A DNA stretch of 64,000 bases from Flavipsychrobacter sp. (GTDB lineage: Bacteria > Bacteroidota > Bacteroidia > Chitinophagales > Chitinophagaceae), in the NCBI GenBank assembly GCA_017849575.1, contig JAFIGV010000007.1, positions 124,001 through 188,000 of the forward strand, given 5' to 3'. The position numbers and the translations under genes were made by a program. The stretch's first letter is position 1; every line of letters begins with the position of its first letter. This document shows, in pieces, positions 1 through 8,467 of the stretch. The notes beneath the pieces were generated by a model. That model worked only from the letters and a program-made list of their open reading frames with translations. It was not told the origin of the DNA and did no database searches.

Positions 1-432
1 GATTTGAGCTTCGTCTATGGAATGACTCGAGAAAACTTCATTCTCCTTTTCGGCGAGGCGAGATAAGCGGATGTAAAATTTCTTCAGCGCCTGCAATTCT
101 TCTTCTGTAAGGTCTTCAATATCTATAAGCCGGTTACTGGCGTTTTTGTTAGAGGCTATCAGTTCATTGAGCTTTAGCTGCAGGGCCATAGTGTCTTTGT
201 TTTGCGATTGCTGGATGACAAAAACCATCAGAAAAGTGATGATGGTAGTGCCGGTATTGATGACTAGTTGCCAGGTATCTGAAAAGCCGAACAAGGGCCC
301 CGTCACCGCCCAGACGATGATGATAGCCAGCGCTGATAGAAAGGCCGCCGGCCGGCCGGTGATTTGGGTGACGCGTGAAGAAAATCTGCTGAAAAATGCC
401 TGAAAACCCTTGCTTTTTTTAGTGGCGGACAT
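1..432 (-). CDS. Low-affinity iron permease family protein (C-terminus beyond the window)
   Basis: The gene reads leftward from an ATG at 432 and is open to base 1, giving 144 codons without a stop; the end is outside the window. The product starts MSATKKSKGFQAFFSRFSSR, has two hydrophobic segments at about residues 27-50 and 52-71, then a charged helical tail with LTEEELQALKKFY. The order of short basic N-terminus, paired membrane helices containing WAVTGPLFGFSDTWQ, and an acidic helical tail matches the small bacterial proteins annotated as the low-affinity iron permease family. In bacteria the transport role of this family is unproven, so the name is a family label only. It is the last gene on this strand before a terminator at 478-502 that belongs to the next gene upstream. 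Confidence 0.75.
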   Translation of the reverse strand, partial: MSATKKSKGFQAFFSRFSSRVTQITGRPAAFLSALAIIIVWAVTGPLFGFSDTWQLVINTGTTIITFLMVFVIQQSQNKDTMALQLKLNELIASNKNASNRLIDIEDLTEEELQALKKFYIRLSRLAEKENEVFSSHSIDEAQI

Positions 433-477
433 AGCTTTAGTTTGGTAGCGAAAAATTAAGCTAAATAATGCAACAAA

Positions 478-502
478 AAAGCCCCGCGCAAAGCAGGGCT
501 TT
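478..502 (-). terminator. Rho-independent terminator of the T9SS-exported protein gene
   Basis: A 10-bp stem (478-487 with 493-502, one G-T pair) and a 5-base loop lie just after the stop codon at 526. On the minus strand it is followed by a T run (the A run at 475-480). It separates the exported-protein gene from the iron-permease-family gene. Confidence 0.8.
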
Positions 503-525
503 ATAAAAACCTATGGCAATTGGCC

Positions 526-3500
526 TTAACGAACCAATGTCACATTGCCTTTATAGCTTTCAATGTATCCATCCGGATAGGCCACACGAATCATGTACTG
601 ATAAACACCCATATCCTGTGGTACACCCTTCCAGCTTCCATCCCAGCCTTTTTTAGGATCGGTGGTGCTGAAGATTTCCTGACCCCAGCGATTGAACACG
701 CGGAACTCCTGCAACTTCTGGAAGGTGATGTTCGAAATCCGGAACACGTCATTTTTACCATCTCCGTTGGGCGTAAAGGCCGTGGGCACAAAGAGGTTGT
801 CTCTGTAGTCGATATCGATCTTAACGGAATCAATGTTTCTGCAACCATTTTCAGCAAGCCCCCATACATAATAAGTAGTGGGCTCGGTAGGCGCGGCGTA
901 GGGGTTAGAAATATTCGGGTTATTCAATGTAGAGACCGGGCTCCAACTGTAGAGGTATCCGCCGGACACTAAGAGCTGCAGACTTTGACCGTACTTGATC
1001 ATGGTATCATGGTTGATGATATTGATGACCGGTAATGGCCTTACCACCGCGTTGACGAACATAGTGTCTGAACATCCGTACTGATCGGTCATGATCGCTG
1101 CATAGCGGGTGTCTGTTTTCGGTGTAGCAATCGGCTCGCTGCAATTGTCGCAGTCAACCGTTTGTGCGGTATTGAGAGACACACCGTTCGGGTCAACCTC
1201 ATACCACCTTATGCTGGTAAAATCTCCGTAACCGATCATTTTAAACGAACCACCGATGCAGAAACTGGTATCTCTTGGGTAGATATCATAGTTGCGTACC
1301 GGCTGAAGAATGTTGATGGTATCCTGCACTTTACAACCGTTTCGTCCCACCGTCTGCACGATATAGGTCATATTGCGATTGATGTAGGCTAATGGATTTT
1401 TGGCGGTAGAATCCGACAGAAAATCTCCCGGAGACCAATTGAATGAAAACGCTGTGGTCGTAGCATGGCAGACGTTAAAACGTATTTGCGGACGCCAGGT
1501 ATAGTAGTTGGTAGTGGTAGGCGTGGCCGGGTTTGCGCAAATATTTGCAGCGGACGAATTGCTGTAACTCAGAACCATCTGGTCGCTGTTGGTAGCCACA
1601 GACATTACCTGTGGAAGTGAAGCGGCGGGTATGGGGTTAGTGTTGCTGTAACAAATTTCAACAATAAGGCCCTTAGTGCTGTCGAGGCTATATGGAGTAT
1701 CGAAGTCAAACTGAGCCCATCCCAACGGAACGCTGAGTGCACCGGGAGCTGAATAAACCAACGTAGTGCCAGACTCCATTCCACCCGTTGCAGACGACAA
1801 AGTTTCCCGATCCGTACACTTTAGTGAGATGCTAAAGTTGTTGTAGGTGATGTTATTAGGAGTACCTACACCGGTGACGTTAAATGCCAGCCCTCGTAGT
1901 GTAGCCGATCTTATTCCATAGGAATGCAAATCCGCTTTGGTCAGCAAAAACTGAACCTTAGATGAGCGATACTGCTGATACGGCGAATAAACATTACTTG
2001 GTGTAGGTGGCGGTCCTGCAAACTGAGATGCAACTGTCAATGTATCTTCTGTTGTGCAATTAACAACGTCGGTAGTACCACACTGCAGGTTTTGAAGTGG
2101 GGGCAGACCAATGCCATCGGCATCAAGCTGAAGATAACCCGGACGACAAACGACGGCATCATCGGGTGTTATTTTCACCGAATTTGAGGTGTCTATCCAT
2201 ACAAGCACGGTGTCTTTGTTTTTACATCCCGTGCCAGAGAAATTCAGTGCCGTGACTACATACTCAAAGTTGTAGGGTGGATATGCCGTTGGATTGGATA
2301 TAGTATCATTACTTAACCCAATCGGCGTGCTTCCGTCAACGGCAGTCCATTGCCATTGCGCCGATGGAGGACCCGATGCATTAAGCTGCCACGGAGTACC
2401 ATCAATTTTACAAATACGTCCATCAGGACCTGCATCTACGCCAGGCAAAACTTTGATGAACACGATATAATAATTCTTTAGTACAATAGGTTGATTGTTG
2501 TTACAAGTGCTGTCTTTTGCAGTAAATACCACGGTATAGCCTCCAACGTCATTGCCATTTGGCGTCCAGCTAAAAGTACCAACAGGCGCTGGTCCACCAT
2601 CTCCGGAAACCGAAAAAGAAGAGCCGGGGATAACCGAAGCATTGTTTGAAGAAAGATAAACGGAGTTGGAAATTGTATTGGAATTTGCTGTTACGTTAAA
2701 GGTCAAATTTGCGCCAGGACAGGCAATAAGATCGTCCAGTACAAATCGGCCACCTTGTAGTCCGGACGTATCCATGCTCGGAGGAGCGGCGTTACAATTC
2801 AGCACCGATACCTGCACGTCTCTGCGCACATGGCTGAGCGCAGTACCCGTAGTTTTGTCATAGTCCGTGGCTTCAAAAGCCAATACAAACTTTCCTTGAT
2901 TTGAGGGAGTAAATGTCGCAGTGCCGGTGTTTGGATTTACCGTGTAGGCCGTAGTGGAAGCTATAGGGTTCGCCAGTGAATAAGTGCCCAGATAAGGAAT
3001 TTGAGTATTAAATGCACTCCAAGGCCAGGCGTTAACGGTGACCAAAGAATCGTTGTCCGGATCGACAGGTACATTCAAAAAGAAGGAAGGCTGATTCTGA
3101 CACAGATAGGGAATAGGATCCACTGTGAATCGTGGTGTACTATTATTGTATTTCGCTACAGTATTGATACCTGCTTCAATGTAAAGACATTTTGTCGATG
3201 TCGCCTGACATTGAATGTTTTGGATGCCATAATTCCTGTCGCATCCCTGCCAGGACACCCGGACATCTGTGCAAGCAGACGGAAAAGTAACTGTTGTCTG
3301 ATAAGTATAACGCACAAATGCAGGCCATACCGAAGTATCCACCCGACACGCATTTACAGGCGCAAAGTTCGGACACAACTGATCCATAGTATCCGGGCCG
3401 GAAATGGAGGGTATGGATACAAACTGCTGGCCGGCAAAACAGCTCGAAGTATAGCTAAAAGACTCCGTGGGTGATAATGATGCATTGTTAGGCTCGCAGG

Positions 3501-3669
3501 CTTTGTACACTACCAACGTTACTCTGTAGGTCAGGTCGTTCGGGCCGGTGCCAATGTAATCAAGGCTGAGGTCGGCGGCGGCAAAGTGCGTAGCCAATGC
3601 CTGTTTTCCTGGTAGGACTGCGAATAATAGGATCAACGCCCAACAAAAAAACCTGGTAATGTGCTTCAT
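526..3669 (-). CDS. T9SS type B-sorted large surface protein
   Basis: 1047 residues. A signal peptide (about residues 1-26, ending KQALA) is followed by a long extracellular region rich in Ser, Thr, Asn, Pro and Cys, with Ig/PKD-like stretches. The last ~90 residues form the gliding-motility-associated C-terminal domain: FVPTAFTPNGDGKNDVF, then FRVFNRWGQEIF, WDGSWKG, GVYQYMIR and a terminal LVR. In Bacteroidota this domain targets proteins through the outer membrane by the type IX system (type B signal). No catalytic domain was recognised, so adhesion or a structural surface role is the likely function, by inference. The ATG at 3669 is directly followed by the signal peptide, which supports this start. 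It is transcribed alone, with its own terminator. Confidence 0.9.
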   Translation of the reverse strand: MKHITRFFCWALILLFAVLPGKQALATHFAAADLSLDYIGTGPNDLTYRVTLVVYKACEPNNASLSPTESFSYTSSCFAGQQFVSIPSISGPDTMDQLCPNFAPVNACRVDTSVWPAFVRYTYQTTVTFPSACTDVRVSWQGCDRNYGIQNIQCQATSTKCLYIEAGINTVAKYNNSTPRFTVDPIPYLCQNQPSFFLNVPVDPDNDSLVTVNAWPWSAFNTQIPYLGTYSLANPIASTTAYTVNPNTGTATFTPSNQGKFVLAFEATDYDKTTGTALSHVRRDVQVSVLNCNAAPPSMDTSGLQGGRFVLDDLIACPGANLTFNVTANSNTISNSVYLSSNNASVIPGSSFSVSGDGGPAPVGTFSWTPNGNDVGGYTVVFTAKDSTCNNNQPIVLKNYYIVFIKVLPGVDAGPDGRICKIDGTPWQLNASGPPSAQWQWTAVDGSTPIGLSNDTISNPTAYPPYNFEYVVTALNFSGTGCKNKDTVLVWIDTSNSVKITPDDAVVCRPGYLQLDADGIGLPPLQNLQCGTTDVVNCTTEDTLTVASQFAGPPPTPSNVYSPYQQYRSSKVQFLLTKADLHSYGIRSATLRGLAFNVTGVGTPNNITYNNFSISLKCTDRETLSSATGGMESGTTLVYSAPGALSVPLGWAQFDFDTPYSLDSTKGLIVEICYSNTNPIPAASLPQVMSVATNSDQMVLSYSNSSAANICANPATPTTTNYYTWRPQIRFNVCHATTTAFSFNWSPGDFLSDSTAKNPLAYINRNMTYIVQTVGRNGCKVQDTINILQPVRNYDIYPRDTSFCIGGSFKMIGYGDFTSIRWYEVDPNGVSLNTAQTVDCDNCSEPIATPKTDTRYAAIMTDQYGCSDTMFVNAVVRPLPVINIINHDTMIKYGQSLQLLVSGGYLYSWSPVSTLNNPNISNPYAAPTEPTTYYVWGLAENGCRNIDSVKIDIDYRDNLFVPTAFTPNGDGKNDVFRISNITFQKLQEFRVFNRWGQEIFSTTDPKKGWDGSWKGVPQDMGVYQYMIRVAYPDGYIESYKGNVTLVR

Positions 3670-3825
3670 AGATTTTTCGTGTATGATTTACTGTATTGAA
3701 GTAAAAAAATTCCCGAAGTAGGGGTTAGACAAAAACAAATATAGTCATTCAACCTGCAAAAGGCAACCCGGCTAACCGTTTCTACAGACAGAGAAAAGAT
3801 AAAATACGTTGGGACATGCGGGCAT

Positions 3826-5232
3826 TTAACCGAGTCCCACCCGCTCGTGCAGGGCCGGAATCACCACATCTTCAAAACCCTTTCTCAACAGCCGTTCTCT
3901 GAAACTGACTTGCACATCATATTCTCCGTGCACCAAAAAAACCTTTTTAACCTGGCTTTTGTCCTGACAAGCAAGCCATTGTGACAAATCCTCATAATCT
4001 CCATGGGCGCTTAAAGCCTCGAGGGCATCAATCTCCGCCATCACCCGATGTGGCTTTCCGAAAATTCTGACTTCTGACGCGCCGGCACGAATTCTTCCGC
4101 CCAAAGAGTTGGGTTCGCAATAGCCAGAAAATAAGATGGTGTTTCTGGATTCGCCTATAGCGTGCTTTATATGATGCTTCACTCTTCCGGCTTCCGCCAT
4201 GCCCGAAGCAGAAATGATGACACAGGGTTCTTCACTGGTATTGAGGGCAATGGAGTCTTCTACGTCATGTATGTACTTCAGGCCCTTAAAAGCGAAAACA
4301 TCTTCATCGCGTTCCAGCAACTTTTTGACATGTCGGTTAAAACATTCGGGATGCTTTTTGATCACCTCGGTAATTTCAATAGACAAAGGACTGTCCACAA
4401 AATAATTTACAGCCGGCAATCTTCGCTCCAACTCCAGCCGGTTGAGAATGTACAGCAACTCCTGCGTACGTCCCAGACTAAATGCCGGAATGATTAGTTT
4501 GCCACGCTTCTCGAAACAGGTATGTTCTATTTGCTCAATAATCTTATCTACCGCCACGGTAGCGAGATCGTGCAATCTGTTGCCATAGGTGGATTCGAGC
4601 AGGATAAAATCGGCCTGAGGAAATTCCTGTGGCGAGCGGAGTATCATATCGCTATAACGGCCCACGTCACCGCTAAAACAAATCCGGGTGGTTTTGCCAT
4701 CTTCCTGAATAGAAAGATTGACTGCTGCACTTCCCAGTATATGGCCGCAATCCGTAAACTGAAGTACCATTCCTTCTTCGGGCTCCACACGGACATTATA
4801 CTCTACCGGCACCAGCAATGGGAAAACCTCCCGGGCATCTTCTTCGGTGTATAACGGCGCCACCAGTTCGCGGTGTTCGCGTTCACGCTTACGGTTCGTA
4901 TAGCGCACATCAGCTTCCTGTATTCTGGCACTGTCCAACAGGAGGATTCTTATAAGCTCTTCGCTTGCCGCGGTGCAGTAGATATTTCCCCGATAGCCAT
5001 CTTTCACAAGCTTGGGCAGTAAGCCAATATGGTCTATATGGGCGTGAGAAAGAATAACGACACTTACTTCTGCCGGATCGAACCCCCAGTGCTTATTCAG
5101 TAAAATGGTCTCCTGACCCATCCCCTGAAACATTCCGCAATCGAGCAATATTTTTTTTCCGGAATGCAGATGAATAAGATGCTTGGAACCTGTCACCGTT
5201 CTTGCCGCGCCGTGAAATGATATATTCATCAT
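3826..5232 (-). CDS. Metallo-beta-lactamase/beta-CASP ribonuclease-like protein
   Basis: 468 residues. The N-terminus carries the zinc-binding motif LSHAHIDHIG (HxHxDH) plus downstream metal-ligand segments (DCGHILGSA, CFSGDVGRYSD). The middle holds a beta-CASP insert and the C-terminus has the conserved KPHRVMAEIDALEALSAHGD and FLVHGE blocks. This architecture is that of RNA-processing exonucleases of the CPSF-73/YSH1 group that many bacteria encode. Known members cut or trim RNA; the substrate here cannot be told. It lies 38 bp downstream of sppA on the same strand and could be co-transcribed with it. Confidence 0.9.
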   Translation of the reverse strand: MMNISFHGAARTVTGSKHLIHLHSGKKILLDCGMFQGMGQETILLNKHWGFDPAEVSVVILSHAHIDHIGLLPKLVKDGYRGNIYCTAASEELIRILLLDSARIQEADVRYTNRKREREHRELVAPLYTEEDAREVFPLLVPVEYNVRVEPEEGMVLQFTDCGHILGSAAVNLSIQEDGKTTRICFSGDVGRYSDMILRSPQEFPQADFILLESTYGNRLHDLATVAVDKIIEQIEHTCFEKRGKLIIPAFSLGRTQELLYILNRLELERRLPAVNYFVDSPLSIEITEVIKKHPECFNRHVKKLLERDEDVFAFKGLKYIHDVEDSIALNTSEEPCVIISASGMAEAGRVKHHIKHAIGESRNTILFSGYCEPNSLGGRIRAGASEVRIFGKPHRVMAEIDALEALSAHGDYEDLSQWLACQDKSQVKKVFLVHGEYDVQVSFRERLLRKGFEDVVIPALHERVGLG

Positions 5233-5270
5233 TCAAATAATAAAATGGGTAAAAAAATCAGGTTCTGTCT

Positions 5271-7049
5271 CTATTGAATGATGGGCAAAAAAGGAAGTAT
5301 GGCCTGAGGATTGCCGTTCATTCTCTGCCACGACTTCAATCTTTGAAGCCAGGCAAGCTTTTGTTGCAGCCCGCTACCATCGGCTGCTTCTGCCATTAGG
5401 GCGGCGGCATCTGCGTTATTTAAACGGCGTAATACGGCATCAAATTTATCCACCGGCTCAGGATAGGTTACCACTTTATAAGAACTGAGCCCTGCCTTTT
5501 TTGCAGCGCTCCAGATAGCACGGTCCAGACCGCCAAGACCATCCACCAGTCCGATCTTGATAGCATCGGTTCCGCTCCACACCCTACCCTGCGCTATGCT
5601 ATCTACGGCGGCTACGGATAGCTTTCTTCCTGCAGCCACCCTTTGTTTAAAGATGCTGTAAATGGTATCCACACCGGCCTGCATCCTGCTGGCTTCGTCC
5701 TTTGTTAGGGGTCGGGTAAAAGAAGGGAAATCGGCGTAAGGTGCATTTTTTACTTCATCTATGGTAATACCGAGTTTATTGTTCAGCAATTTCTCAGTAT
5801 TAAAAAGCATGGTAAACACACCAATACTTCCCGTGATGGTATTGGGCAAAGCAAAAATGCTATCGGCCTGACACGAGATATAATATCCGCCGGAAGCAGC
5901 AACATCTCCCATCGAAACGATCAGGGGCTTCGCTGCCTTCAGCAATTGCAGCTCGCGCAGCATCACTTCAGAGGCCAGAGCGCTGCCGCCGGGCGAATTG
6001 ACCCGCAGCACCACGGCTTTTACCTTATCATCCTTTCGCAACTTACGCACCTGTGCAATAAAGGATTCAGAAGCAATTTCATAGGCACTACTACTAGCCC
6101 CATCGGTAATGTCTCCTTCTGCCAGCAGCAGTGCTATACGATCTCCCTTCCCGCGACCACTATGCCTTACACCCGAGGCATAATCATTGATAGCTACAAA
6201 GTTGATTTTAGCATCCGCTTTCAGCCCGAGCTTTCTGCGCATGGCAGCTTCCGCCTGATCGATATAGGCCAGAGCATTCACTAAACCCCGCTGTTTTGCA
6301 TCCTCCGGAAAACGAATCGCGCCTTCCCGCGCCCACTGATCTACCGTAAGCGGATCGGTGTGCGCCTTTGTGGCAACTGCCGTGGTAAACTCATTCCAGA
6401 CATCGGCCTGTAGCGCGGCAATCTGTTCGCGATTGGGCTCGCTGATTTTCTCGGCACGAAAGGGCTCGGTTGCGCTTTTAAACTTACCGGCATAGAATAT
6501 CTCCGGTTCTATTTCAAGTTTGCCCAGCATATTTTTGAAAAAGGGAATCTGAGACACCAGGCCGTCTATCTCTACCGACCCAACAGGATTGACAAAAAGG
6601 CTATCAGCCATGCTTGCGAGATACATTGATTTTTGAGGGATTGTCTCGCCATAGGCATAGATAAATTTTCCGCTTTGCTTAAAACCGAGTAATGCCTGCC
6701 GCAGTTGCTGCAAGGTGGCCCATCCGTTGTAACTGGGATCTACTTTAAGATAAATGCCTTTGACGCTTTTGTCGGTCCGGGCGTGCTCTATGGCTTTGAT
6801 GATGTCATAGAGGCCTGCGGTGTATGGGTCGCCACTGCCCAGCATCGCCAGGGGATTTCGTTCGCCGATTTCGTGAATCTCGTCCGCCATATCCAACACC
6901 AGCACCTGATTGCTGGCATTTGTCTTTTTGTCGCCGGAGACATCATCTGCCAGCCCGACAATAAGCCCTAGGGTAAGTCCGAACACAATCACCCCCATCA
7001 CCACCATGGCCAAAAAGGAGGCAAAGAACATTTTGAAAAACTGCTTCAT
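5271..7049 (-). CDS. sppA: Signal peptide peptidase SppA, 67 kDa type
   Basis: 592 residues, the length of the long tandem-domain SppA family (E. coli 618). One N-terminal membrane helix (about residues 10-33) anchors it, followed by two S49 protease repeats. The catalytic dyad seen in E. coli is present: lysine in FKSATEPF (about K191) in the first repeat and serine in GDVAASGGYY (about S386) in the second. The family degrades signal peptides left in the inner membrane after secretion. A perfect -7 element (7077-7084, minus strand) lies about 28 bp upstream of the ATG, and the gene is divergent from folK. Confidence 0.95.
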   Translation of the reverse strand: MKQFFKMFFASFLAMVVMGVIVFGLTLGLIVGLADDVSGDKKTNASNQVLVLDMADEIHEIGERNPLAMLGSGDPYTAGLYDIIKAIEHARTDKSVKGIYLKVDPSYNGWATLQQLRQALLGFKQSGKFIYAYGETIPQKSMYLASMADSLFVNPVGSVEIDGLVSQIPFFKNMLGKLEIEPEIFYAGKFKSATEPFRAEKISEPNREQIAALQADVWNEFTTAVATKAHTDPLTVDQWAREGAIRFPEDAKQRGLVNALAYIDQAEAAMRRKLGLKADAKINFVAINDYASGVRHSGRGKGDRIALLLAEGDITDGASSSAYEIASESFIAQVRKLRKDDKVKAVVLRVNSPGGSALASEVMLRELQLLKAAKPLIVSMGDVAASGGYYISCQADSIFALPNTITGSIGVFTMLFNTEKLLNNKLGITIDEVKNAPYADFPSFTRPLTKDEASRMQAGVDTIYSIFKQRVAAGRKLSVAAVDSIAQGRVWSGTDAIKIGLVDGLGGLDRAIWSAAKKAGLSSYKVVTYPEPVDKFDAVLRRLNNADAAALMAEAADGSGLQQKLAWLQRLKSWQRMNGNPQAILPFLPIIQ

Positions 7050-7076
7050 GAATTGGTTGCTATTTAATTAGCGAAA

Positions 7077-7084
7077 CAAATATA
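7077..7084 (-). promoter_or_regulatory. -7 promoter element for sppA
   Basis: Read on the minus strand this is TATATTTG, an exact match to the Bacteroidota -7 consensus TAnnTTTG, 27 bp before the sppA ATG. No clear TTTG at the -33 position is seen. Confidence 0.6.
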
Positions 7085-7140
7085 CTGGCTGCGGGTTGCA
7101 TCGTAAAGAAGAAACCTAAAGGCATTACCGGCACTGCCGT

Positions 7141-7148
7141 TACCTTTG
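7141..7148 (+). promoter_or_regulatory. -7 promoter element for folK, implying a leaderless mRNA
   Basis: TACCTTTG matches TAnnTTTG exactly and ends 6 bases before the ATG at 7155. With the usual spacing the transcript would begin at or next to the A of the ATG. The in-frame TTG at 7146 lies inside the element and so cannot be the start. Confidence 0.6.
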
Positions 7149-7154
7149 TCTGCT

Positions 7155-7634
7155 ATGAAGCTGGCATATCTGCTACTGGGCAGCAACGAAGGAGACCGCC
7201 GGAACTGGATAGATCGCGCAAAAAAATCCATAGCTGAATTTGGTGAGATCGTGGCTTGCTCGTCGCTATATGAAACTGCCGCATGGGGACTTGAAGACCA
7301 ACCCGATTTCCTCAATCAGGTGCTGAGCATTGAGACGGCACTTGATGCTTTATCCCTGCTGGATCGTGTACAGCAGATAGAACACACACTCGGCAGGCAG
7401 CGGACAACCCAGTGGGGACAGCGAACGCTGGATATTGACATACTTTTTTACGATAAGGACATCATTCAGACAAAAGTGCTCACCGTTCCTCATCCCTTTC
7501 TTCAGGATAGAAGATTTACGCTGGTACCCCTCACCGAAATAGCACCGGAGCTGATGCACCCAAAACTGAAAAAAACGGCGGCAGCACTCCTTGAAGCCTG
7601 TACAGACCATGGCCAGGTGCGGAAAATTTTATAA
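7155..7634 (+). CDS. folK: 2-amino-4-hydroxy-6-hydroxymethyldihydropteridine diphosphokinase
   Basis: 159 residues. It transfers pyrophosphate from ATP to 6-hydroxymethyl-7,8-dihydropterin in folate synthesis. The N-terminus has the family motif YLLLGSNEGDR, and the signature QRTLDIDILFYDKD carries the magnesium-binding aspartates (DxD). The length is typical of stand-alone HPPK. The ATG at 7155 is preferred over the in-frame TTG at 7146, because a -7 promoter element covers that TTG. It is followed after 47 bp by a deoxynucleoside kinase gene on the same strand; both serve nucleotide and cofactor supply. Confidence 0.93.
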   Translation: MKLAYLLLGSNEGDRRNWIDRAKKSIAEFGEIVACSSLYETAAWGLEDQPDFLNQVLSIETALDALSLLDRVQQIEHTLGRQRTTQWGQRTLDIDILFYDKDIIQTKVLTVPHPFLQDRRFTLVPLTEIAPELMHPKLKKTAAALLEACTDHGQVRKIL

Positions 7635-7662
7635 GCCGGAAGCAGAACGAAAAGAAGCACAT

Positions 7663-7670
7663 TATCTTTA
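7663..7670 (+). promoter_or_regulatory. Probable -7 element for the deoxynucleoside kinase gene
   Basis: TATCTTTA differs from TAnnTTTG only in the last base and lies 11 bases before the ATG at 7682, suggesting a very short leader. No -33 box was identified. Confidence 0.35.
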
Positions 7671-7681
7671 CTGTCCTTTTT

Positions 7682-8314
7682 ATGAATTACCGCTTCATTG
7701 CCATTGAAGGAAATATCGGCGCCGGAAAAAGCACGCTTGCTCACCTGCTGGCAAAGCATTATGACGCAAAGCTTATTCTCGAAGAGTTTGCCGACAATAA
7801 CTTTCTTCCCAAGTTCTATGGCGAGCCCGATCGTTACGCTTTTCCACTGGAGCTTTCTTTTCTGGCAGACCGCTACAAACAGCTCAAACAATACCTCGTC
7901 AACTCGGATCTTTTTCAGCAAAAAATAATTTCTGATTACATTTTTACCAAGAGTAAGCTTTTTGCCAAGGTGAATCTGAAGGAGGACGAATACGAACTTT
8001 TTCAGAAACTCTTCGACATCATAGACCTACACCTGCCAACGCCCGATTTACTCATTTATCTGCACTGCCCGGTACAAAAGCTGCAGAACAACATTCGCAA
8101 ACGTGGACGAAATTATGAGCAGGCCATAGCGGACGATTATCTGATCAACGTGCAGGAAGTTTATCAGCAGTACCTGAAGCAAAACTTTTTCAAAACACTA
8201 ATCATTGACGTTGCTGATGTAGATTTCATCGCGGAGCCCGGACATTTTGAAGTACTTATAGAATTCTTAGAAAAAGATTATTCTTTCACGACGCATTATC
8301 TCTCACTGACCTGA
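7682..8314 (+). CDS. Deoxynucleoside kinase family protein
   Basis: 210 residues. The N-terminus has the P-loop GNIGAGKST, followed by the acidic EEF segment, and the C-terminal half has IYLHCPVQKLQNNIRKRGR, the LID-type arginine motif of the deoxyadenosine/deoxyguanosine kinase family. These enzymes phosphorylate deoxynucleosides for salvage into dNTPs. Substrate preference cannot be read from the sequence. It sits between folK and recQ on the same strand; the 153-bp gap after it indicates that recQ has its own promoter. Confidence 0.9.
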   Translation: MNYRFIAIEGNIGAGKSTLAHLLAKHYDAKLILEEFADNNFLPKFYGEPDRYAFPLELSFLADRYKQLKQYLVNSDLFQQKIISDYIFTKSKLFAKVNLKEDEYELFQKLFDIIDLHLPTPDLLIYLHCPVQKLQNNIRKRGRNYEQAIADDYLINVQEVYQQYLKQNFFKTLIIDVADVDFIAEPGHFEVLIEFLEKDYSFTTHYLSLT

Positions 8315-8358
8315 TCACATTTTAAAAAGCCTTGCGCGTTAATTTTAGTTTTTTTATC

Positions 8359-8371
8359 TTACCTATCGTAA
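8359..8371. promoter_or_regulatory. Degenerate copy of the recQ upstream dyad
   Basis: TTACCTATCGTAA matches 11 of 13 positions of the perfect dyad at 8442-8454 and lies 83 bp before it, in the recQ 5' region. See the dyad entry. Confidence 0.3.
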
Positions 8372-8441
8372 ATTCGCAGTCCTTTTGAAAATAACCGTCT
8401 TCAATCGTTTTCTCATACTTACTCTGCGGATGAATTGATCG

Positions 8442-8454
8442 TTACCTAAGGTAA
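8442..8454. promoter_or_regulatory. Perfect 13-bp inverted repeat just upstream of recQ
   Basis: TTACCTAAGGTAA has two 6-bp arms (TTACCT/AGGTAA) around a single A and ends 13 bases before the recQ ATG. A near-copy lies at 8359-8371. The pair could be operator sites; the binding protein is unknown. Confidence 0.4.
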
Positions 8455-8467
8455 AACAACATTTTGT

